From: Arsenophonus sp052174535
GTDB taxonomy: Bacteria > Pseudomonadota > Gammaproteobacteria > Enterobacterales > Enterobacteriaceae
NCBI GenBank assembly: GCA_052174535.1
Contig: JBQMRQ010000100.1
Span: forward strand, 1 to 64,000
Length of the DNA stretch: 64,000 bases
Direction of reading: 5' to 3'
Below are positions 42,220 through 51,674 of the stretch, piece by piece (the stretch's first letter is position 1; every line of letters begins with the position of its first letter). A program made the translations under genes and the position numbers. Under the pieces are notes generated by a model. It was not told where the DNA came from. It made no database searches and was given only the letters and a program-made list of their open reading frames with translations.

Positions 42220-43494
42220 GAGTTATTAGTAAATAGTGTATAGATAGTCAGGGCTCTCTCTCACCTCACTCTGAGATTTTGTAAATCTTCTCTTCGCCCT
42301 TTTAATATTGGATATTGTTTAGCGCCATTGTCAGTAAGTTAATTCCTTTAGTCTGCTCTAGCTATCCTGAGCAGACGGAAGCAGTTTCAATACCATTAAA
42401 AAGATTGTTTTCTTGAACTACAGCCGATTTATAGGTCACTATCGCAAAATCCGATTAAATCGAATTTGTTGTTTTTATTGATGCCACAGTGCGATAACGG
42501 AAAATTATAGAATTCCAGCCATTCTTCTCGCTCTTTCTCCAACTTCTTCATCACTAGATGAAGCTGAAAATCTTGCTAACAAAATATCAAGGGCTTTATT
42601 AACTGCATCTCTCTACTAATATAGCTGTATAGATCTCCCGCAATCACCATTAACTTTCGGTGTTGCATGCCTTTAGTGGGCGAAGATAATACATTAGCTA
42701 CATTATGTATCTAATAACATTAGTTCTACATATCTAGGAATATCTTTTCTATTACATTCCAAAAGCCAATGGCACCAGCTCTCCATAGCAAGCTTAAAGA
42801 TACGGTTAAGTCCCCCGACATTACAGGGTAATAAAAGTTATATCCAAGTGCATTTCAATTTTTGATAATCATTTTTGACTACAATGATCTCCCACTTTAT
42901 ATCCATATATCCATGCAGTGATATCGATAAATTAAAGCAGCAGGTAAAAGCGATCACCTGCCTAACAACATAGTATAACATTTGCCAACAAATATAAACG
43001 TAGCGATATCACTTATAATCAAACAAAACAGCATTCCCTATGCCCTTTTCAAGGTATTTCCGTTTCACTATGTTGATGGGTCTTCTCTTCGGGAGAAGAC
43101 ATCCATACGATTTTTACAAAGAAGCTCTTATTGGAGCTTTATAAAAATTACTGGTAGAGAAACTATTTAATGTTTTTTGCATACTTCAGATAAGGCGACG
43201 CAAGAAGTTTTAGAACGTATTCCATTGCCGTTTTAATTCTAACCTTAGGCGATTTAATTTCAACATTGCCAATACCAGTCTATATTGTTAATTGTGACAA
43301 ATATCCCCCTAGAAATGAGTTCATGCAAGAGATAAGAATAATATCTGATTTTTGCGGATAACTGGGATAACTGTAGTAAAGTAGACTTTTTATGGTATAT
43401 AACCTCTCTATTATTAACATTATTCACGAAATTAATTAATATAATAGAGAACAGCATCTTACAAAACTTGATACACCAGAAATAAGCATAACTC
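42220..43494 (-). mobile_element. IS256-family remnant H
   Basis: Dead, about 1.28 kb, slightly shortened internally. Terminal repeats GAGTTATTAGTAAATAGTGT at 42220 and ACACCAGAAATAAGCATAAC near 43472-43492. It carries a perfect 8-bp-arm palindrome (43080-43100) that sister copies do not have. Confidence 0.85.
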
Positions 43495-43556
43495 CTTTTA
43501 TTATTCACTATTACAATTTTAAATAAAAATAACCAGTAAAATAGATTCTACTTTCA

Positions 43557-45398
43557 TTAAAGTAATCGTTCAATTAAACCACTACGACGTTCTGTAGACG
43601 TCATTAATGCTTTAGTAAAAATATGACGCTCAGCATAAATCGTCAGTTGACTTTTTGCTCTAGTAATTGCAGTATAAATAAGCTCTCTACTAATAATAGG
43701 GGTAAAAATTGGTGCTAAAATCAATGCGACATGTTTAAATTCTGATCCTTGAGATTTATGTACCGTCATAACAAAAGCAGTTTCATGCTGAGGTAAACGA
43801 CTAGGTTGTATTCTTTTTATTACTCCATTAGGTAATTGAAAATAAGCTTTTAAACCTTGTTGACCATCCTGTAACATAATACCAATATCACCATTAAATA
43901 AACCAATCGGACGATTATTTTTGGTAATCATAATTGGGCGACCTTCATAGTTTTTACTCCAATTATAGGCTGGCCGTTGAATACTTCCTTGACTATATAA
44001 AAGCTGTTCTAATTTATCATTTAACCCTATAACTCCGTATGGTCCTTCCCTTAAAGCAGCTAATAAGCGATATTGATTAAAACTATTCAGGATCTCTTCA
44101 GGATCTCGACCACTTTTTATCATATCCAAATAGCAACGGTAGTATTCAGCAGTATCAAAAAGCAATTGAGTATATTTTTCAGGCGAATTAATTGAATTAA
44201 AAGTAATATCAGTATTTTGTTGTGTTAATAATTTCTCAACATTTCTAATATTACCCTGATTACTTGCAGTAGCAAGTAGGCCTATTTCTGATTTGGAATC
44301 AAAACGGTAATTCTTACGTAATAAGCAAAGACTATCTTTTATCTTTGGCCCATCATTCGAGATAAAATCAGATAAGTCACAACCTGTGATTTTAGTCAGT
44401 TGCGCCGCTCTTTCTCGACTATATCCTAATTCTAAAAAACGACAAAGATCCCCAAAGACAGCACCCGGTTCAACGGAAGCTAATTGATCTTTATCACCTA
44501 GCAAAATAAGACGCGCATGCTCAGGTAGAGCTTCAATTAATCTTGCCATCATGGGCAGATCAATCATAGATGCCTCATCAATTATTAAAACATCTAACAA
44601 GAGTAGATTATATTTATGATAACGGAATAACTGGCTATTGAGTTGAGCACCTAATAACCGATGCAAAGTCTGTGCTTGTTCTGGCATAATTGCATACTCA
44701 TCGGCAGATAAATTTAGTTTTAATAATGCATTACTTAACGATTCTGTTAATCTAGCCGCCGCTTTTCCTGTTGGTGCAGCTAGTTGAATAATTAATTTTT
44801 TATCACTTAATTGGACTAAAGTAGCTAATAAATATGTTATCGTCGTGGTTTTACCTGTACCCGGTCCACCAGAAATAACAGCAATCCGACTGGTTACTGC
44901 AACTGCAACAGCTATTTTTTGCCAATCTTGCCTTTTCGAAGATGTAAAAAAACGCGTTAAAATAATCGCTAAACGCTTTTCATCAACAGTTTCTAATAAA
45001 TTACGAGAAAAAAAGTCAGCCACTAACCCTTCATCAGCCCACATTCTCTGAAAATAAAGTTTGTTATCTGATAACACTAATGGTTTTGCTACAGTTTGCG
45101 ATGCATCACAAACTGCATTACATTGTTTAAGCTCAATATAAATCCTGCTATTATCCGGTGCTCCAACTTTTTTCCAAAGCATAAAAACTATCTCAGCCTG
45201 TCTACCTTCAAATAAATAACCTAGTTGAAGCTTATCAATAAATAAGCAAACATGCCCTGCTTGAGTTTCAGCACTCAATATTGCGAATATTAATAATAAT
45301 AATGGGTTTTTATCATCGACTAACCGAATAGCAAGTTGTATATCTAAATAACTAAACAAATTAAGCTTAACAGCTTGTTTTAGTAAAGTTATCATCAT
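43557..45398 (-). CDS. recD: Exonuclease V alpha subunit (RecD helicase)
   Basis: 5'-3' helicase and regulator of RecBCD. 613 residues (E. coli 608). Walker A GGPGTGKTTT at residues 177-186, then TGKAAARLTE, LLIDEAS-type block DVLIIDEASMIDLPMMARLI, GDKDQLASVEPGAVFGDLCR, and the C-terminal TVHKSQGSEFKH and YTAITRAKSQL motifs. The whole frame is clean, yet recB immediately upstream is a ghost. Either RecD is newly orphaned and not yet decayed, or it has a use without RecB. recC and ptrA are not in the window. Confidence 0.95.
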   Translation of the reverse strand: MMITLLKQAVKLNLFSYLDIQLAIRLVDDKNPLLLLIFAILSAETQAGHVCLFIDKLQLGYLFEGRQAEIVFMLWKKVGAPDNSRIYIELKQCNAVCDASQTVAKPLVLSDNKLYFQRMWADEGLVADFFSRNLLETVDEKRLAIILTRFFTSSKRQDWQKIAVAVAVTSRIAVISGGPGTGKTTTITYLLATLVQLSDKKLIIQLAAPTGKAAARLTESLSNALLKLNLSADEYAIMPEQAQTLHRLLGAQLNSQLFRYHKYNLLLLDVLIIDEASMIDLPMMARLIEALPEHARLILLGDKDQLASVEPGAVFGDLCRFLELGYSRERAAQLTKITGCDLSDFISNDGPKIKDSLCLLRKNYRFDSKSEIGLLATASNQGNIRNVEKLLTQQNTDITFNSINSPEKYTQLLFDTAEYYRCYLDMIKSGRDPEEILNSFNQYRLLAALREGPYGVIGLNDKLEQLLYSQGSIQRPAYNWSKNYEGRPIMITKNNRPIGLFNGDIGIMLQDGQQGLKAYFQLPNGVIKRIQPSRLPQHETAFVMTVHKSQGSEFKHVALILAPIFTPIISRELIYTAITRAKSQLTIYAERHIFTKALMTSTERRSGLIERLL

Positions 45399-45405
45399 TC
45401 CTCAT

Positions 45406-45431
45406 CTTAATTAGTTACCTTAATTAGTTAC
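45406..45431. repeat. Perfect 13-bp tandem duplication
   Basis: CTTAATTAGTTAC occurs twice head to tail (45406-45418, 45419-45431) exactly between the recB ghost end and the recD start. On the minus strand it duplicates the DELFNVTN-stop end of recB. Perfect identity means it is young compared with the decay around it. Confidence 0.85.
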
Positions 45432-46150
45432 ATTGAATAATTCATCTATGCTATTACTAAACCTATAAGGTGGAATAGTATTTTGCAAAAAAAATACCAT
45501 AACTAAGATTGCTTGTATACAAACCCACAACGTAAAAATATAGATAATACCACTAAAATATTTTTGTAATCATCATTAAGGCAAATAATTTTGTAAAAAA
45601 TATGGATAGCTAATATATAAAGCTAATACTGTAAATCATATGCATGATCAATCATGGCATTCTGTATTACCTTCATTCCTAATCAGACCTTTTTCCTCTA
45701 ACTAACTTAATTTATAATCAAGCAAATAAATTTATTTTGCCAGAAAAAACTAAATCAATTTAATTTTTTAAAATGCCATTACTGGCACAAAACTAAGTGA
45801 TTGGGAACGCTTAAGATAAAGCATCATATATTGATTGTCTGCATTGTCTAATGCAGATTGCAAGAATTTTTCTATTAAAAAATTTTTTATTTAATTGATA
45901 TTCAGATCTATTCTTTGACAAGTTAAACTATCTTTAAGTAAATTAGTATCAAAATATTTATTAGCCACATTTTAAGCACCGGGGAATCTAATCATCAGAA
46001 AAACCAAATTATTTTAATCTTCAGCTATCTAAGACTCTTATGGATATTGATTAAATACGAGTAATTCTAACAGGAAATATAAAAAAGTTTCTACTGGTAG
46101 CACCCCTTAAGAAAAATATGAACACCTCCTATTTTAGTCTTTTACCTTAA
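45419..46150 (-). pseudogene. recB: recB 3' ghost
   Basis: Minus-strand frame-hopping reading matches the RecB nuclease domain in order: FLRGATSRNFF (E. coli FPRGASPGTFL), GFSDDWIPRCL (GFESQWEPVL), NGILKN-IDLVF (RGMLKGFIDLVF), HAYDLQY-LYILAI (HRYDLQYQLYTLAL), SGIIYIFLRC (GGVIYLFLRG), ending DELFNVTN-stop beside recD. The nuclease DYK motif is lost. It may extend faintly to 46430. The first two-thirds of recB are missing: pitA follows instead of recC/ptrA. Confidence 0.85.
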
Positions 46151-46436
46151 AGCAATAAGTTATAATTTGCACATTAGCATCTATTTTAGATATTAAAGAT
46201 TGTATAATAATATCAATATTTATATCACTAGCACTGAACACTTATTAAATAATGAATTCATATTATAAATATGATAATCCTGAATACCTAGGTTAACCCT
46301 CCAGGTATTTTAGATCTACCTATAAAATTTCAAGTTAATAAGTTCACAACTTTACTCTACTTAATGTACAAAAGAAATAAAATATTATTAATAATAACAT
46401 TTAAATATTATGAGATCATATCTCATTCAATAAATA

Positions 46437-46469
46437 AAATAGTGATACCTAAATTAAACATCACTATTT
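46437..46469 (-). terminator. pitA rho-independent terminator
   Basis: Perfect 10-bp arms AAATAGTGAT/ATCACTATTT with a 13-nt loop, 25 bp beyond the pitA stop, and a T-rich tail (TATTTATT) on the minus strand. Confidence 0.7.
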
Positions 46470-46493
46470 TATTGTATAATTTCTCTGACGTAT

Positions 46494-47984
46494 CTATATA
46501 AGTTTTAATAAAATCCAGTAAAACAAACCAGAAAGTATAATAGAAATAGGTAATGTAAATAACCAAACTAGTAATATACTTTTAATTGTTTTAGCTTGTA
46601 CACCACCACCATCAACAACCATTGTTCCTGCTACAGCAGAAGATAAAACTTGCATTGTTGATACAGGCATACCAGTATAACTTGCAACACCAATGGAAAC
46701 TGCAGCAGTAACTTGAGCAGAAACACCTTGTGCATAAGTCATACATTTTTTACCAATTTTTTCACCTATTGTTATAGAAATACGTTTCCAACCAATCATA
46801 GTCCCTACAGAAAGCGCTAAAGCAACAGCAATAATAATCCACAGTGGTGCATATTCCACTGTATTAAGTAAATCATTACTCAAGTTACGCAGAAAACGTG
46901 CATCCGAAGAGGATGTTTCTGATAGTTTAGCTACATCTAATGCTGTATCAGATAAACACATTAATAATCGACGCATTTGATTACGCTCCTCAGGTTTTAA
47001 TGCGGAATAACTTTGAATATTTGCTAACATCAGTGATGTCTGTCTTAATACAGTAATAGGACGTGAATTATCACAATGAAATTTCTCATCTAAAATTTTC
47101 AATTCTGACTTATATCGTGACGACATATTAACAATATATTTTACCGCTGACTTATGCTCTTCATAATAATGTTGTAAATGCACCATTGCGTCATAGGTAC
47201 GCGTTATATTATAACCATTAGCATTCATATTAAGCACAAATCCAGCAGGTGTTACTCCGATTAACACCAGCATAATAAGACCAATACCCTTCTGACCATC
47301 ATTAGCACCATGGGAAAAACTGACGCCAACGGCAGATAAAATTAATGTAGTACGTGTCCAGAAAGGGGGTTTCTTTTTACCATTTTTCTTCTCTCGCTCA
47401 TCTGGTGTTAAATGAACACGACGACGTTTTTTCGTACCACTCCAATAACGGCGTAAAAAGAAAATTAACAATCCAGCTATAATAAAACCAATAGCAGGAG
47501 AAAGAATGAGAGAAAGAAAAATTTCAATAACTTTTGGAATGTTTAATGCATCTACTACAGAGGAGTTGGTCACTAATGCATTGGTTAAACCAACACCAAT
47601 AATAGCGCCTATTAATGTATGTGAGCTAGAAGCTGGTAATCCTAAATACCAAGTACCCAAATTCCAAATAATAGCCGCTAACAGCATAGAAAAAACCATT
47701 GCCAGGCCATGAGCAGAACTTACGTTAAGCAGAAGATCTGTTGGCAATAAATGCACAATAGCATAAGCAACACTCAAGCCACCTAAAATAACGCCAAAAA
47801 AGTTAAAACCGCCAGCCATAACAACTGCAAATTGAGCTCGCATAGCTCGAGTGTAAATAACCGTTGCTACTGCATTTGCGGTATCATGAAAACCATTAAT
47901 TGCTTCATAAAATAGCACAAATAATAGCGCTAGCGTTAATAAGAGACCGGTATAAAAATCCAATCCAGTAAATAAATGTAGCAT
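46494..47984 (-). CDS. pitA: Low-affinity inorganic phosphate transporter
   Basis: Pit-family H+/phosphate (metal-phosphate) symporter in the inner membrane. 496 residues (E. coli PitA 499), about ten membrane segments split by a large central cytoplasmic region. The two inverted Pit repeats are visible: YEAINGFHDTANAVATVIYT near residue 27 and FSHGANDGQKGIGL near 223; LPASSSHTLIGAIIG and the matching C-terminal GMPVSTMQVLSSAVAGTM. The last one differs from the usual PVSTTHVLSS. A clean terminator follows. In this window it is the only transporter, so it may be the cell's main phosphate entry. Confidence 0.96.
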   Translation of the reverse strand: MLHLFTGLDFYTGLLLTLALLFVLFYEAINGFHDTANAVATVIYTRAMRAQFAVVMAGGFNFFGVILGGLSVAYAIVHLLPTDLLLNVSSAHGLAMVFSMLLAAIIWNLGTWYLGLPASSSHTLIGAIIGVGLTNALVTNSSVVDALNIPKVIEIFLSLILSPAIGFIIAGLLIFFLRRYWSGTKKRRRVHLTPDEREKKNGKKKPPFWTRTTLILSAVGVSFSHGANDGQKGIGLIMLVLIGVTPAGFVLNMNANGYNITRTYDAMVHLQHYYEEHKSAVKYIVNMSSRYKSELKILDEKFHCDNSRPITVLRQTSLMLANIQSYSALKPEERNQMRRLLMCLSDTALDVAKLSETSSSDARFLRNLSNDLLNTVEYAPLWIIIAVALALSVGTMIGWKRISITIGEKIGKKCMTYAQGVSAQVTAAVSIGVASYTGMPVSTMQVLSSAVAGTMVVDGGGVQAKTIKSILLVWLFTLPISIILSGLFYWILLKLI

Positions 47985-48154
47985 AAACCTTAAGCCAATT
48001 TGTTGAATATGAATTCAATATATTATCAGTGATAAACGTTATCGGTGGAAGCAAAATCTACATCTTTTTTGACTTTAATTGACAAAAAAATAAATAAAAA
48101 ATATTCTTTACTTTCATTAAGTTAATAAAATTAAAATATATGGATTTCTTGTAA

Positions 48155-48418
48155 TATGCTTGCAAAGATTGTTGCTTTGTTCTCATAGAGATTTATAAGC
48201 ACGTCTATATTTCAATTGTTGTGGTTTTAAATAATCTATTTTAGGCTAGATAATTCGGTAAATAAAATAACCCTATACTATGGATCAAGCTTATGTATCC
48301 TTTTAATTAGCTAATATAACTATTTACATTTTGAATGTGGAATTTATTTCCAATAACTCTCTGATTATTAAGGCTTATTATATGATAATAACTAATTTCA
48401 TGCTTGTTAAGAAAGGGT
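48155..48418 (-). mobile_element. IS1595-family remnant 4 (3' part)
   Basis: Terminal repeat TATGCTTGCAAAGATTGTTG at the left, then the reverse of the C-terminal blocks (FHG region, HIQNVN region as TTACATTTTGAATGTGG near 48324, and the HHYL block). It ends at IS256 copy I, which appears to be inserted into it. Confidence 0.78.
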
Positions 48419-49790
48419 GAATTATGTTAATTCTGATATATAGGTTTTTGAAAATAGCGATGAGGTATTCTACTAATTGATTTCATGAATGATTTTAATC
48501 AGAGAGATGATATGTTATGAACAGTCTAGCTTACAGGGATCTGTGAAATGAGATATCATTCTAATTCCTTCCATGAACACATCCATAATAATAAGTTCCA
48601 GATAGCTGATAACAACACCGTTGAAGGTAAGCTCTAAAGCATGCTGCAATAACATCCTGAACGAGACTTTATCGGCAGCTCATGCCGTTATCTGTAACAG
48701 TTATTTGCTACAGAAAATCATATAAACTGCTATCTCCAATGTTAAAATTAAAGTACCTAAGGTAGAAAGGGATCATCACGCATCATCGACAGCAAGCATG
48801 GTTCAAGAGCTTATTGCTATCGTATTATCTAAGCGTGCAAAAAGCGGCGAATAGTTGTTACCATAGCTATACTTCCAAGGCAATTTACCGATCTACTGGT
48901 GATTTTCATAAAATCATGATGTCGTTTTCCTTAGCAAAAAATACATGGTCTCTCTGTCAGCAGCATTGCAGATCGCAGATATAAATAGCTTGAAAACATA
49001 GGCAATGGGTAGCTGTGTGATTTAAGGGATACTCGTTACGTTTATTTTTAGCCAATGGCATAACCACTTTATCAGGTAAGCTGATTGCCTTTACCTACTG
49101 CTCATTATCGGCATAATCTTCATGGACATAAGGAGCTCATTTCGCTCGAAGAGAGTTATTGAAAGTTAGAAGCAAACTGGGATAAACTTTTTAATGGCTG
49201 GTAAGCGCGTTGCTTAACCGTATTTCCTAATCTTGTTACAGAGATGTACCCCTTGGTTTTTGGAATGCAATGGTAAAGATATTCGTGGACATGTAGAACT
49301 AACGTTACTGGATACATAAAATAGGTAATGCACTACCTTTACTCCCAAAAGGTAGCCAATTGAAAATTAAAGTTAAACTGCAGGATAAGAGTTATGGCTA
49401 GCAAAGAGTCGCGATGCTACTAAAGGCTTTGATACTTTTTTGATGATCTTTTCAGTCAAATATCCTGCAAGCGATGAAGAAGCTGCAGAAAGATGGAGAA
49501 CAATGATTATCACTCTATAACTTCTCTTCAGCGCACTTGGCATCAATAAGAACAACAAATCCGATTGAATTCGCTTTTGTGATAATGATCCTATGAAGCT
49601 GATGACAAGGACTGTGACTCAAGAAACAACCCCCTTTTTCAATGGTATTAAATCTTCTCCCGTCTTCTCAAAAAATAACTGAAGATAAAGAGATTTAAGC
49701 TGTTTACCCTTTTGATAAACAGCACAAAGATGACATAAGTAAACGGTAAAAGAGCAATCTAAGTAATCTCTCCGCTTTCTTCTGATCTTA
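48419..49790 (+). mobile_element. IS256-family remnant I
   Basis: Left terminal repeat GAATTATGTTAATTCTGATA at 48419. KELISLEESY-type reading near 49130-49165 shows the KELIAVEDGYRESE block of Mutator transposases, and near 49520-49570 the HWTSIRTTNPIE block. The right terminal repeat is not recognisable; the element fades about 10 bp before copy J. Confidence 0.83.
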
Positions 49791-49798
49791 GAAAGGTT

Positions 49799-51203
49799 GA
49801 ATTATGCTCATTTTCTGTGTAAGGTTTTCAAATATACTGACGTATCTTACTAATTAGTTTCGTAAATAATTTTCTCAATAGAGAGATGATCTTCCATGAA
49901 AAGTCTACCATACAAATGTCACGAAATAAAATTACTTTATTCCCCTTATATTAACTCATATGTAATGTCCACTAGAAAATGGATAGCACCGTTATTCAGG
50001 CGAAATTCAAGTCATGCTGGAATAACATGCTGAACTCCCTTATCGGAAGGGGCCCCGGCCTGCTACACCAATGTTTATAACAATTATTTACCATAGCGAA
50101 CCCCCATATATAATAGTATTAGTGATGTTGAGATTACAATGCTTAAGACCAGAGGGGGTCGCAGTGGCAACAGAATATACTTCAACAGCTTCTTGCTGCC
50201 GCTTATCTAAAGCGTGCAAAAGCACCGAAAAGTTATTATCATGCCCTGTATATGCGCAGATATTATCTTACCGATTATTTTACAAAGCCATGATGGCGTG
50301 CTTATCCCTGAAAAGTACATAATCTCTTTAGTAGTACCTATTAACAGACCGAAACAGTAATGCCCTGAAGAGAATTCACAATATGGGTACCTTACGTGAT
50401 TTAGCGATACGCCTAACGTTTATTTCTTAGCTGAAAACATATGTTATTCTGTAATACAAGCTAATTACCTCCTTCTGCTAATTATATTGGCAGTGCTGCG
50501 CATGGATGCAAGGAGGCTTCCTTGCGGTAGAAGATGATTATTGAGAATCAGAATCAACCTAGAGAGGTAACTTTCAATGACTAATAAGCACGGATCTTAA
50601 TCGTATTTCTCAAATTTGCTACGGGAGACGGTGTTTGGTTTTGTGGAATGCAATAGTAAAGATATTCCCGAGCATTTAATGCCAACACTGTTGGATACAT
50701 AAAATAGCTAATGGTACCGCCTTCACTCCCTAAAAGCATTCAATATAAAGTTAAAATATGAAGTGAGCTGCAAAAAATTTAGCTAGCAGAAAGAGAGTCA
50801 CGATTCCTATAATAAAGCCTTTAATGCTTTGTTGGTAAGATTTTCAGGATATCATTCAGGGATGAAGATCCTAGAAAAGAGCGAGAAGACCTGTTGACAT
50901 TCCTATGACTTCCGTAAATACACTGGGAATCAATAAGAATAAAAAATTTGATTGAATCAACTTCTTCAGCAGTGATTCTATAGCTGATGCGTGAAGCGTA
51001 AAGCAACTGTGGCTAAAGAAAATAACCATTTCAATGATATTTAACTTGCTTTCGTTTACTAAAAATAGCTGGAACCGAGCTAAAGAATTTAATTTGCTGA
51101 CACTGGTGGTAAACAAGATCCAATTTAAGGATGGATAATAGATTCATGAAGGATCAGCATGGAATGTAGTCTGACCATCATAGATCAGATTTATCATTCT
51201 TCT
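49799..51203 (+). mobile_element. IS256-family remnant J
   Basis: Direct repeat of copy I, starting GAATTATGCTCATTTTCTGT. The sequence before it (TTAGAAAGGTT) matches the sequence before copy I (TTAAGAAAGGG), so both seem to have used the same or a duplicated target. The right end falls in a perfect 10-bp-arm palindrome (51193-51219). Confidence 0.85.
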
Positions 51204-51674
51204 CTAATTGAAGAATGATGTAATAGTTCGAAATATTAAAATATTAATACTTACTTTTAAGCGCAGTATTTAGCTAAATTTATAATTTAGCATTAACATG
51301 AATATTATTCAATATATATTTCACTGATTTTAATTGATTCAGAAACATTAATGTTTTTTATTAATGATGTTGATTTACTTGAATTTTAGAATCACTATAG
51401 ATGGTGATAACCTACTCTCTTTGAGATCTATCGAACAATTAGCAAGCACATGGAAATTGTTCCATACTATTTAGAAACTTTTTAAAATTATTAATAGTTC
51501 TTATTTAAAAAAAAAAGCTAACAACATAATCTATATAAATTAATATAAGTTTATTTTTAAAATATAAATTTTATAAAAAATATCATTAACTAAATTTTAT
51601 GATGAATATCAATAAACAAGATAAAACCATATAATCGGCGGTTAAAAACATGATAATAATTAATATATGCTAAA
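51204..51674. other. Spacer downstream of lnt
   Basis: E. coli has gltIJKL here; I see no trace. A short coherent reading (SLRSIEQLASTWKLFHTI near 51417-51470, plus strand) is not assignable. Otherwise AT-rich. Confidence 0.45.

Noticed and set aside
50047..50060. GGGGCCCC cluster in IS256 copy J
   Set aside because: A short self-complementary run within decayed transposase; too short to interpret.
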